Shown here: positions 1 to 5,454 of the stretch, in pieces
How positions within the stretch are numbered: the stretch's first letter is position 1
How the letters are laid out: each line of letters starts with the position of its first letter
DNA from: Thermomicrobiales bacterium
Lineage (GTDB): Bacteria; Chloroflexota; Limnocylindria; Limnocylindrales; CSP1-4
Assembly: GCA_004525275.1 (NCBI GenBank)
Contig: SPCO01000042.1
Location: forward strand, 1 to 9,593
Length of the DNA: 9,593 nucleotides
Direction: 5' to 3'
Notes under the pieces: model-generated
What the model was told of the DNA's origin: nothing
Database searches by the model: none
What the model saw: the letters and a program-made list of their open reading frames with translations, nothing else
Position numbers and translations under genes: made by a program

Positions 1-411
1 GACGATGTCGCGCCCGGTGAGTGGTACATGGTCGCGTTCCGCTCACGGCGCCGAGCCGACGCCGACGAGGATCGACTAGGCACGTACGACGATTGGGCCC
101 ACGCCGAGGCGATGGGGGCACCTGGGTTCGTGCATTACTTCAAGGGTCCGACCTGTCCGGATGGCCGATCCATGTCGTTCTGTCTGTGGGACAGCCGAGC
201 CGAGGCCAGGGCGGCAGCCGGTCGCCCCGCGCACAGGGAGGCGGTCTCGGTGACCCACGAGGCGTACGCGGAGTATTCACTCGAGTTCCATCGAGTCACG
301 AAGCGTGCTGATGGCGCGTTCGCCCTCGAGCCCTATGACGCGCCGCCGCGTCTCCCGCAAGTCGAACCGTATCCGGCGACCGCCTACGCTCCTGAGCTCG
401 CCACTTCCTGA
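1..411 (+). CDS. uncharacterised small alpha/beta protein, 5' end outside window
   Basis: The reading frame is open from base 1 (residues DDVAPGEWYMVAFRSRRR...) to a TGA at 409-411, so the ATG at base 28 is probably internal and the true start lies upstream. The visible part is 136 residues. It reads as a compact fold: a strand (WYMVAFRS), a helix rich in Asp/Glu/Ala, a strand ending in GFVHYFKG, then SFCLWDSRAEARAAAGRPAH, a helix and a last strand (YSLEFHRV). The SFCLW-(S)-(R)AEA..AA..PAH arrangement resembles dimeric ferredoxin-like alpha/beta-barrel proteins (antibiotic monooxygenase/EthD type), but that is a fold-level guess and no catalytic residues are recognisable. The tail after about residue 110 is Pro-rich and probably disordered. 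A strong hairpin follows the stop, and lipB then has its own promoter, so the gene appears to end a transcription unit. I do not know its function. Confidence 0.7.
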   Translation, partial: DDVAPGEWYMVAFRSRRRADADEDRLGTYDDWAHAEAMGAPGFVHYFKGPTCPDGRSMSFCLWDSRAEARAAAGRPAHREAVSVTHEAYAEYSLEFHRVTKRADGAFALEPYDAPPRLPQVEPYPATAYAPELATS

Positions 412-420
412 TCGCGGATC

Positions 421-443
421 GGGTCATCGCGGCGCGATGACCC
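421..443 (+). terminator. perfect 10-bp inverted repeat between gene 1 and lipB
   Basis: GGGTCATCGC (421-430) and GCGATGACCC (434-443) are perfectly complementary, separated by GGC. The hairpin begins 9 nt after the upstream stop codon, as expected for a terminator, but no T tract follows. It ends 8 bp before the lipB -10 box and covers the place where a -35 element would sit, so it could equally be an operator. The sequence alone does not separate the two. Confidence 0.55.
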
Positions 444-451
444 CACCCTGC

Positions 452-457
452 TATCGT
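452..457 (+). promoter_or_regulatory. -10 box (TATCGT) of a probably leaderless lipB transcript
   Basis: TATCGT fits the TAnnnT pattern of sigma-70-type -10 elements. The ATG at 465 follows after exactly 7 nt, which puts the expected transcription start on or beside the A of the start codon. There is no Shine-Dalgarno sequence in between. No clear -35 hexamer is seen; the relevant bases lie in the inverted repeat at 421-443. Confidence 0.5.
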
Positions 458-464
458 GCGGACG

Positions 465-1196
465 ATGGCCATCGAGACACGGCCCCCCGAAGGACGCGGG
501 TCGACCCTGGAGCCAGGGCCGATCGTCGTGTCGTGGCTGGGACGGGTGGAGTACCGGGCCGGCCTGGCCCTCCAGAAGCGACTCGTGGACGAGCGCGCGG
601 CGGGCGTCATCGCCGACCAGCTGCTTCTCCTGGAGCACCCGCCCGTCCTGACCCTCGGCCGGACGGCGGATCCGGGCCACGTCGTGGCTGACCCGGCGAC
701 GCTCGAGGCGCGGGGTATCGAGGTCGTACGGGTCGAGCGAGGCGGCGAGGTGACCTACCACGGCCCCGGCCAACTGGTCGCCTATCCGATCATCGCCCTC
801 AGCTCGCGCGGCCTGATGGTTCGACCCTTGGTCCGTGCCCTCGAAGCGGCCCTGGTCACGACCTGCGCGGCGTATGGCGTCTCGGCCGCCCGACGGGACG
901 GCAATCCCGGTTGCTGGTGCGCGCCCGACGGTCCCACCCCGCGCAAGATCGGAGCCCTCGGTCTGCGCATCGAGCGCGGGATCAGCTATCACGGGATCGC
1001 GTTGAACGTGACCGTCGACCTGGCCGACTTCGACCTGATCGACCCATGCGGCATGCCCGACGTGGTCTCGACGTCCATCGCTCGCGAACTGGGCGAGCCG
1101 ATCGGCGAGCCGACGAACTTGTCCGTCGAACAGGCCGGGCAGTTCTTCGCGGACGCCCTCGTTGCCGAGATCGGCGCGCGAAAACAGGATCGCTGA
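465..1196 (+). CDS. lipB: lipoyl(octanoyl) transferase LipB
   Basis: LipB moves octanoate from octanoyl-ACP to the lipoyl domains of 2-oxoacid dehydrogenases and glycine cleavage H protein; LipA then inserts sulfur. The 243-residue protein has the family landmarks: LLLLEHPPVLTLGR (54-66), RGGEVTYHGPGQLVAYP (92-108), RKIGALGLR with the conserved Lys161, SYHGIALNV (174-182), and DLIDPCGMPDV, whose Cys195 is the acyl-accepting residue of the Cys/Lys dyad. Length is normal. I chose ATG 465 rather than the in-frame GTG at 456, because the GTG overlaps the -10-like TATCGT and the ATG sits at the distance expected for a leaderless start. The segment before the lysine (PGCWCAPDGPTPRK) has two extra cysteines, C150 and C152, where GVWV-type sequences are usual. 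The downstream GalT-like gene starts 5 bp after the stop and is likely cotranscribed. lipA is not in the window. Confidence 0.95.
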   Translation: MAIETRPPEGRGSTLEPGPIVVSWLGRVEYRAGLALQKRLVDERAAGVIADQLLLLEHPPVLTLGRTADPGHVVADPATLEARGIEVVRVERGGEVTYHGPGQLVAYPIIALSSRGLMVRPLVRALEAALVTTCAAYGVSAARRDGNPGCWCAPDGPTPRKIGALGLRIERGISYHGIALNVTVDLADFDLIDPCGMPDVVSTSIARELGEPIGEPTNLSVEQAGQFFADALVAEIGARKQDR

Positions 1197-1201
1197 CCGA
1201 G

Positions 1202-2200
1202 ATGGCCGCCGGACTCTTCGAACTGCGCAAGGACCCGATCACGGGCTGGTGGGTGGCGACGGTGGTCGACCGGGCGTTTCATCGTGACCGCTTCGCCCGC
1301 GCGGCCGAGCCGGTCGACGATCAGCTCTTCGGTTGCGCCAACTGCTCGACACCGAGTGGCGACGGGATCCGGGTCCGAATGCTCAAGGATTTTGCCTTCC
1401 ATGTCGTGGGCACGGGCGACGATGCTCGCGAACTCGATCGGGGTCTCGGCCAGGTTGCCCTGGCTCAAGCTCGTGCGACGGGCAGTTGGCGAACGATCGT
1501 GGCGCCACCGGAAGAACATCGAGCCCTGCACGCTGTCGGAAACGCGATGATCGAAGAGCTGGTCGGGACCGCGCGGGATACGCTCGCCGCGTCTCGGGCG
1601 ACGGCCCAGACCGACTACGTCCAGGTCGTCCAGAACTGGGGTGCCCAGGCCGGTGCCCGAACCAACCACCTGTGCCTCGACCTGTACGACCTGCCTCAGA
1701 TCCCGCACCGGATCGCCGAGGAATTGGGCGGGGCGGCGCGCTTCGTGATCCGCGAAGGCGAGTGCCCGTTCTGTCGACTCGTTCGTGAGGAATCGCGACG
1801 ACCGGAGCGACTCGTCTGGGAGGATGAATCGAGCGTCGCCTTTGCTCCGTATGCCTCCCGCTCGCCGTTCGAGATCTGGATCGTCCCGCGTCGTCACGAG
1901 GCCGATTTCGGGCGAGCCACGGACCTGGACGTGACGGCGACCGCGGAGGCACTCCGCCAGGTTCTCACCCGACTGGCCGCCAGCCTCGATGGACCTCCAT
2001 ACAACCTCGTCCTGCACACGGCGCCATTGAGCGAACAGGTCGACGCCACCTACCACTGGCATTGGGAGATCCATCCCCGGTTGCGCGAGATCGCTGGGCT
2101 CGAACTCGGGACCGGATTGCCGGTCAACCCGGTCTCACCTGAGGATGCCGTCGAGGAGCTGCTGGGGCGGGCGGCCGGCGAGACGGGCGGCACTGCTTGA
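1202..2200 (+). CDS. GalT-like HIT-superfamily protein, nucleophile His apparently replaced
   Basis: This 332-residue protein is built like class I galactose-1-phosphate uridylyltransferase (two HIT-type half domains). The start FELRKDPITGWWVA matches the GalT N-terminus (RKDPITGRWV). C45-x-x-C48 and H106 align by eye with the GalT structural zinc ligands. QNWGAQAGARTNHLCLDL (144-161) aligns with the GalT active-site strand that normally reads NHG..AGAS..HPHxQ. Here the first His (H156) is present, but the HPHxQ stretch reads HLCLD, so the covalent-UMP histidine would be Cys158 and the Gln would be Asp. The second half is well preserved: ECPFC (187-191), SPFEIWIVPRRH (221-232), YHWHWEIHPRL (284-294) and ELGTGLPVNPVSPEDA (301-316). 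The start is ATG 1202, 5 bp after lipB, with only a poor Shine-Dalgarno, so translation is probably coupled. True UDP-hexose:hexose-1-P uridylyl transfer is doubtful; a related nucleotidyl or phosphorylase reaction, or a non-catalytic role, is possible. No galactose genes lie nearby. Confidence 0.8.
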   Translation: MAAGLFELRKDPITGWWVATVVDRAFHRDRFARAAEPVDDQLFGCANCSTPSGDGIRVRMLKDFAFHVVGTGDDARELDRGLGQVALAQARATGSWRTIVAPPEEHRALHAVGNAMIEELVGTARDTLAASRATAQTDYVQVVQNWGAQAGARTNHLCLDLYDLPQIPHRIAEELGGAARFVIREGECPFCRLVREESRRPERLVWEDESSVAFAPYASRSPFEIWIVPRRHEADFGRATDLDVTATAEALRQVLTRLAASLDGPPYNLVLHTAPLSEQVDATYHWHWEIHPRLREIAGLELGTGLPVNPVSPEDAVEELLGRAAGETGGTA

Positions 2201-2396
2201 CGCGCGGCGACGGGATCGATCGCGGGCGTCACACGAGCCGCTTGCCCGTCGTCATCAGCCCGACGAGCGCGCGCCGCCCAATGGCCGCACGCCGCGTGAA
2301 ATCCCGCCCGGAGAACTCGTGGTCGCCGATCCAACCGCTGCCGTGCTACCCGGATATGCCGAGCGTGGGCGCACGCCCGGATCGCGAGCTGCATCC
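2201..2396 (+). other. intergenic spacer upstream of the sigma-factor gene
   Basis: About 200 bp with no convincing gene. The sigma-factor frame stays open through it, but the translated residues (Arg/Pro-rich) look like non-coding high-GC sequence. TTGACG at 2197-2202 matches a -35 consensus, yet I see no TAnnnT box at a proper distance. A short inverted repeat, GCGTG (2363-2367) / CACGC (2372-2376), lies just before the sigma gene. GGAG at 2310-2313 sits 5 nt before an in-frame GTG at 2319, a possible earlier start for the sigma factor. The promoter, and possible autoregulation by the sigma factor, should be in this stretch but cannot be pinned down by eye. Confidence 0.5.
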
Positions 2397-2405
2397 GTGA
2401 GCGGG

Positions 2406-2978
2406 ATGTGGGATCACGAGGAAGCCGACGCCTTCATCGAGACGCTGTTTGCCAAGCACCACAACGAGATCTACGCCTACCTCGTACGCATGCTGCGCGA
2501 ACCGGAACTGGCCGCCGACCTGACCCAGGACGCGTTCGTCAAGGCCTACAAGAACTACGAGACGCTGGAGAAGGCTGAGAACGCGCGCGCGTGGCTGTAC
2601 CAGATCGCGCATCGGGTGGCCCTCGACGAGATCCGCCGACGGAAGATCATCCGGTTCTTTCCTTGGTCCGGGGAGTCGCGGGGAGCTTCTCCGTCCGCCG
2701 AGCACGTGGTCATGGATGCGCACCTGTCCGGCGACATGCAACGGGCGCTGGCCCGGATCCCGGAGCGACAACGGGCCGCCCTCCTGCTCGCGGAGGTCCA
2801 CGATCTGACCGGGGTCGAGCTGGCGGCCGCGCTTGGTGTCAGCCACGTTGCGGCCCGCGCCCTGTTGACCAGAGCTCGCGAGAGCCTCCGCCAGGCGCTC
2901 GCGGCGGAGCAAGCCGCCGAGGCCGAAGCCGAGGCGGCGAAGACGGCTCCATCTCGATCCGCGGAGAACCACCGATGA
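2406..2978 (+). CDS. ECF-type RNA polymerase sigma factor
   Basis: A 190-residue sigma-70 family extracytoplasmic-function factor that directs RNA polymerase to a special promoter set when released by its anti-sigma factor. Region 2 spans about 10-80: FIETLFAKHHNEIYAYLVRM, then the core-binding DLTQDAFVKAYKN (39-50), and the -10-recognition part RAWLYQIAHRVALDEIRRRK (61-80). A linker rich in Ser/Gly follows. Region 4 is about 112-165, with a helix-turn-helix from LTGVELAAALGVSHVAARALLTRARE that reads the -35. The C-terminal AEQAAEAEAEAAKTAPSR tail is Ala/Glu-rich. The start is uncertain: ATG 2406 is the conservative choice, GTG 2397 adds three residues, and GTG 2319, which has the best Shine-Dalgarno (GGAG, 5-nt gap), would add 29 unconserved residues. 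The stop overlaps the start of the membrane anti-sigma gene (ATGA, 2975-2978), the usual arrangement for a sigma/anti-sigma pair. The regulon is unknown. Confidence 0.92.
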   Translation: MWDHEEADAFIETLFAKHHNEIYAYLVRMLREPELAADLTQDAFVKAYKNYETLEKAENARAWLYQIAHRVALDEIRRRKIIRFFPWSGESRGASPSAEHVVMDAHLSGDMQRALARIPERQRAALLLAEVHDLTGVELAAALGVSHVAARALLTRARESLRQALAAEQAAEAEAEAAKTAPSRSAENHR

Positions 2979-4735
2979 CCCGGGCGCAACGCCTTCGCCG
3001 CCGCCGGCCCGACCATTCGGGCGCGACCCACGAGCGCGCCCGAAACCTCTCGGCGGAGCAGCTCGATGGCGTGCTCGAACCAACCGACCTTGCGTGGCTG
3101 GATGAACATCTGGCCAGTTGCGAAGCGTGCACCGCGGCCGCCACCGCCTACGAAGCCGATCGGATGGCCCTGCGCGGCCTCCACGAGTTCGAGATGGCGC
3201 CCCCGCGCGACCTGTGGGCCCGCACGGCAGCTGCCATCGAGCATGAGGGTCGGGGTCGCCGCGCCGCGACACGGCAGACCGCCGCTCCTCGATCGTTGCG
3301 TCCGAAGCCCGCATTGGGTGTGTTGTCGGGAGTGGCGGTCATCGCCGTGGTCGTCGGAGCGAGTGTCATCTCTGGCGGTTGGCTGAATTCGCCGGCCACG
3401 GCTCTTGCCCCCGAATCCCCGACACCGCCCCCGGTCGCGGCGGCGAGTCCCGCAGCGACCCCACGCTCGACGCCGATGGCGGTCGGTGCCGGCGACGTTC
3501 GTTGGCTCGACACGACCGCGGATGGCGCGCTCGCATTCAATGTCACGGACATCGGCGAGGTCTGCAAGCAGGATCATCAGCCCGATTGCGCTCCGGTCTC
3601 GGGCGGGCATTCGACGCATGTCGAGTTGGCCGTCAGACCGAAGTCGATCTCGCAGTCGCCCGTCCGCAACCAGGCGGTCGTGGTCGGTTCCGACGGCTCG
3701 GGCAACGATTCCGTCGTCGTCGTTGTCCTTCCGACTTCCGGACCCGCTACGGCCCCGCCGCCCACGGTCGGGCCAGGATCGACTCCGACGGACGTGCCGT
3801 CGAATCCCCCGACGGCCAGTCCGACGCCGGGCGGCACCGCCACCTCCGAACCGACGACCGAACCGACGGCGACACCGACCCTGGAACCGACCGAACGGCC
3901 GAGTGGGACCCCTGAACCGACCGTCGCCGGGACACTGGCGATCGTGTCCGGGGTGAAGGTCGTCGGCGAGACCGCGTCCTACTCGCCCGACGGCGGATGG
4001 TTTGCCTTCACCGCCCGGTCTTCGGACGGAACGACTGGCCCGGATATCTACGTCTGGCGCGCAGGTGACGGAACCGCCCAGGCGATGACGGACGACCACG
4101 CCAGTGTGTTCTCATCCTGGTACGACGGTCGCCTGATCGGAAGCCGGGCGCCCGGCCTTGATCTGGCCGACGAGGTCGCCCCGGAGTCCTTCCTGATGGA
4201 TCAGCGGACTGGCGCATCGGCGCCATTGGTCGCTGCCCTGTGGCGGCCGGTCGTCGGTCCCCATGGTCGTTGGGCTGTGAGCTGGGATGGCACGGTCAAG
4301 CTCGGAGCCGACGGCGTCACCCCCGTCCCGGCAGCCGGATCGTTGGTCCTGCACCGGTTCTCGGAGGACGGGGATATCCAGGCGAACGGTGTGTTGGCGA
4401 CGTTCGCCGACGACGTTGTGGGCGACGTCGATGTCCGCTGGGACGAGACCGGGAACTGGCTTGCCGTGTGGCTTGGGGACGCCAATGATCCCTCGATCGG
4501 CCGCTTGAGTCTGTACCGTGTCGATCGGACCAGCGGCGATCTCGATCAGGCGAAGGGCGCGCCGCAAGAGGTGATCGCACAATCCGGTTTCTCCATCGGC
4601 AAGGGCCGACTCGCCTGGGCGACACCGCCGGGTCAGGGCGGCGAGGGGAGTCGGGTCCAGATCGTCGCCTGGTCCGACGATGGCGTGGGTGCGGTCGAGA
4701 GTGGCCCGGTCGAGGACGTCGTCCTCATCCACTGA
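2975..4735 (+). CDS. membrane anti-sigma factor with zinc finger and extracytoplasmic propeller-like domain
   Basis: A 586-residue protein translationally coupled to the sigma factor by a 4-nt ATGA overlap, with GGAG at 2963-2966 as ribosome site. Order of parts: a basic N-terminus; a zf-HC2-type anti-sigma domain (about 25-90) with H45-x3-C49-x2-C52 in DEHLASCEACTAA; one membrane helix (about 112-135, ALGVLSGVAVIAVVVGASV), giving an N-in/C-out topology; an outer segment at about 140-252 with two cysteines (C197, C205) that could form a disulfide; a Pro/Thr-rich stalk (about 253-318) with repeated EPT; and a C-terminal region (about 320-586) with repeated beta-propeller-like blades, for example ASYSPDGGWFAFTARSSDG, VRWDETGNWLAVWL and GRLAWATPPG, as in TolB/WD-like propellers. 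It should hold the sigma factor at the membrane until an outside signal reaches it. The signal, and whether proteolysis releases the sigma factor, cannot be read here. Ordinary anti-sigma factors of this class are much shorter. Confidence 0.88.
   Translation: MTRAQRLRRRRPDHSGATHERARNLSAEQLDGVLEPTDLAWLDEHLASCEACTAAATAYEADRMALRGLHEFEMAPPRDLWARTAAAIEHEGRGRRAATRQTAAPRSLRPKPALGVLSGVAVIAVVVGASVISGGWLNSPATALAPESPTPPPVAAASPAATPRSTPMAVGAGDVRWLDTTADGALAFNVTDIGEVCKQDHQPDCAPVSGGHSTHVELAVRPKSISQSPVRNQAVVVGSDGSGNDSVVVVVLPTSGPATAPPPTVGPGSTPTDVPSNPPTASPTPGGTATSEPTTEPTATPTLEPTERPSGTPEPTVAGTLAIVSGVKVVGETASYSPDGGWFAFTARSSDGTTGPDIYVWRAGDGTAQAMTDDHASVFSSWYDGRLIGSRAPGLDLADEVAPESFLMDQRTGASAPLVAALWRPVVGPHGRWAVSWDGTVKLGADGVTPVPAAGSLVLHRFSEDGDIQANGVLATFADDVVGDVDVRWDETGNWLAVWLGDANDPSIGRLSLYRVDRTSGDLDQAKGAPQEVIAQSGFSIGKGRLAWATPPGQGGEGSRVQIVAWSDDGVGAVESGPVEDVVLIH
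3848..3921 (+). repeat. in-frame GAACCGAC micro-repeats encoding Glu-Pro-Thr
   Basis: GAACCGAC occurs at 3848, 3860, 3884 and 3914. Spacings of 12, 24 and 30 are all multiples of three, so each copy encodes EPT (residues 292, 296, 304 and 314) in the Pro/Thr-rich stalk of the anti-sigma factor. This looks like a slippage-prone linker whose length may vary between strains. Confidence 0.6.
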
Positions 4736-4766
4736 GCCCGACTGGCGCGCCGCGACCATGCAGGCG

Positions 4767-4781
4767 ACGCCGATCCGGCGT
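4767..4781 (+). promoter_or_regulatory. 6-bp inverted repeat touching the RlpA-like gene's -10 box
   Basis: ACGCCG (4767-4772), a 3-nt spacer, and CGGCGT (4776-4781) are perfectly complementary; the last T is also the first base of the TATCGT box. The repeat lies 31 bp after the anti-sigma stop codon. It may be a weak terminator for the sigma operon (no T tract) or an operator on the next promoter. Confidence 0.4.
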
Positions 4782-4786
4782 ATCGT
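4781..4786 (+). promoter_or_regulatory. -10 box (TATCGT) upstream of the RlpA-like gene
   Basis: The hexamer is identical to the lipB -10 box. GTG at 4796 follows after 9 nt with no Shine-Dalgarno sequence, consistent with a leaderless or nearly leaderless message. No -35 is evident. Confidence 0.5.
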
Positions 4787-4795
4787 CTTGGTCTC

Positions 4796-5353
4796 GTGCG
4801 ACCCTCCAGGTTGGTCGTAGGGTCGGTGCTCACCGCGGCCCTCGCCCTGGTCGCGCTACCGGGTCTTGCCGGTTCACGGGCCCCCAGCCCGGCTGAACCC
4901 ATCCCCGCGAGCGCGTTCCAGTCATTTGACATCCCCGCAGGTGGCTCAAGATCGACCCGTTCGATCGAGCCGCTCGACGCTGCCGACGAGGCGGCCGGTT
5001 CGCTCACCGCCACGACCGTCATCGTCGAGCGGGCGATAGCACCTCGGCCCGTCCCGACTGAACGAACCCAAGTGCGCCAACCGGAAACCGATCCAAACTC
5101 GGTGCGCAAGCCGCCGCTCTATACGCTGACCGGCTACGCCACCTTTTATGACAGTGGGACGACCGCGATGCGCCTGCCGCGCGGGACGGTCGTGGTCATC
5201 TGTGGTGACGGGGGATGCATCCAGCGCGTCGTGACCGACTATGGGCCACAGAAAGAGATCCGGATCGTGGATCTCTACCGGCCTGACTTCTTCAAGATCT
5301 GCGGTTGTCCGTCGTTCTCGGGCACGACCAAGGTGACGGTCTCGGTCTACTGA
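4796..5353 (+). CDS. exported RlpA-like double-psi beta-barrel protein
   Basis: A 185-residue protein. The N-terminus (MRPSRLVVGS, then a hydrophobic stretch to about residue 22 ending near GLAGSRA) is a signal peptide, so it should act outside the membrane. Residues 30-105 form a low-complexity spacer. The C-terminal domain (about 112-185) resembles RlpA/expansin-type double-psi barrels: GYATFYDSG (113-121), RLPRGTVVVI, VVTDYGPQKEIRIVDLYRPDFF (145-166), then KVTVSVY. D148 in TDYGP matches the conserved Asp of the DRGP motif, and IVDL (157-160) the RIIDLS motif. Four cysteines (C136, C141, C169, C171) may form two disulfides. RlpA proteins cleave naked glycan strands in peptidoglycan, but this one lacks a SPOR domain, so activity or pure binding is open. 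It has its own promoter and sits between the sigma/anti-sigma pair and the pyr operon; control by that sigma factor is only a possibility. GTG 4796 is supported by the promoter distance. Confidence 0.8.
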   Translation: MRPSRLVVGSVLTAALALVALPGLAGSRAPSPAEPIPASAFQSFDIPAGGSRSTRSIEPLDAADEAAGSLTATTVIVERAIAPRPVPTERTQVRQPETDPNSVRKPPLYTLTGYATFYDSGTTAMRLPRGTVVVICGDGGCIQRVVTDYGPQKEIRIVDLYRPDFFKICGCPSFSGTTKVTVSVY

Positions 5354-5356
5354 TCC

Positions 5357-5376
5357 CAGCCGCGAGGTTGCGGCTG
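5357..5376 (+). terminator. 7-bp inverted repeat between the RlpA-like gene and the pyrR promoter
   Basis: CAGCCGC (5357-5363), loop GAGGTT, GCGGCTG (5370-5376): a perfect stem starting 3 nt after the upstream stop codon. The position suits a terminator, though GC-rich sequence rather than T follows. It ends 7 bp before the pyrR -10 and covers the expected -35 position, so it could also affect pyr promoter use. Confidence 0.55.
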
Positions 5377-5383
5377 CGCGCGC

Positions 5384-5389
5384 TATACT
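5384..5389 (+). promoter_or_regulatory. -10 box (TATACT) of the pyrRBC operon
   Basis: TATACT is the closest match to TATAAT among the promoters in the window. A start about 7 nt downstream, near G5396, gives a leader of about 61 nt before the pyrR ATG. Unlike the other promoters here, this one does make a leader, and that leader carries the PyrR-type hairpins. No good -35 is seen at 16-18 bp. Confidence 0.65.
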
Positions 5390-5408
5390 TGGGTCGTCCC
5401 TTCAGTCC

Positions 5409-5424
5409 CGGCCCCGTGAGGCCG
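5409..5424 (+). promoter_or_regulatory. candidate PyrR-binding hairpin 1 (hexaloop CCGUGA)
   Basis: CGGCC (5409-5413) pairs with GGCCG (5420-5424) and closes the hexaloop CCGTGA (5414-5419). The loop fits CNGNGA, the core of the known PyrR recognition element (ARUCCNGNGAGGYU in Bacillus pyr leaders), and it is followed by GG as in that consensus. AGTCC at 5404-5408 lies just 5'. It stacks directly on hairpin 2. Binding is inferred from the motif and from pyrR being the next gene. Confidence 0.55.
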
Positions 5425-5448
5425 CCCGCGAGGCCCAGAGAGGCCGGG
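5425..5448 (+). promoter_or_regulatory. candidate PyrR-binding hairpin 2 (hexaloop CAGAGA), abutting the pyrR ribosome site
   Basis: GGCC (5432-5435) and GGCC (5442-5445) close the hexaloop CAGAGA (5436-5441), which is identical in loop sequence to the classic Bacillus PyrR element (CCAGAGAGG). A lower stem CCC (5425-5427) / GGG (5446-5448) is separated by a purine-containing bulge, GCGA (5428-5431), on the 5' side, again like the known bipartite PyrR hairpin. The stem ends on the base before AAGGAG, so bound PyrR would sit against the ribosome site. No intrinsic terminator lies between here and the start codon, which favours translational control over attenuation. Confidence 0.7.
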
Positions 5449-5454
5449 AAGGAG
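5449..5454 (+). promoter_or_regulatory. pyrR ribosome binding site, unusually close to the start
   Basis: AAGGAG is the strongest Shine-Dalgarno in the window, but only two bases separate it from ATG 5457. It begins on the base after hairpin 2. Its AAGG part, together with G5448, can pair with CCTTC at 5399-5403 in an alternative leader fold. Confidence 0.65.

Noticed and set aside
456..464. GTG 456 as the lipB start
   Set aside because: The GTG overlaps the TATCGT -10-like box, whereas ATG 465 is at the distance expected for a leaderless start. The two proteins differ by only three residues.
911..1201. 97-residue N-terminal extension of the GalT-like protein
   Set aside because: It lies inside lipB in another frame. 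The GalT N-terminus (FELRKDPITGWWV) begins right after ATG 1202.
989..2074. 361-codon minus-strand frame opposite lipB and the GalT-like gene
   Set aside because: The composition is a reverse-strand shadow of coding sequence and no motif is recognisable.
2145..2405. 87-residue N-terminal extension of the sigma factor from the earliest in-frame ATG
   Set aside because: It would begin inside the GalT-like gene, its residues are Arg/Pro-rich and unlike sigma region 1 or 2, and there is no ribosome site at that ATG. A shorter extension from GTG 2319 is kept as an alternative only.
3747..3926. Pro/Thr-rich tract as a tandem repeat array or CRISPR-like element
   Set aside because: The copies are short, irregular and in-frame; they encode a linker in a continuous protein.
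2555..4099. 514-codon open frame on the minus strand opposite the sigma/anti-sigma genes
   Set aside because: It is a GC-rich antisense shadow: Arg/Gly/Ser-rich, with no domain pattern, covered by two well-supported genes on the other strand.
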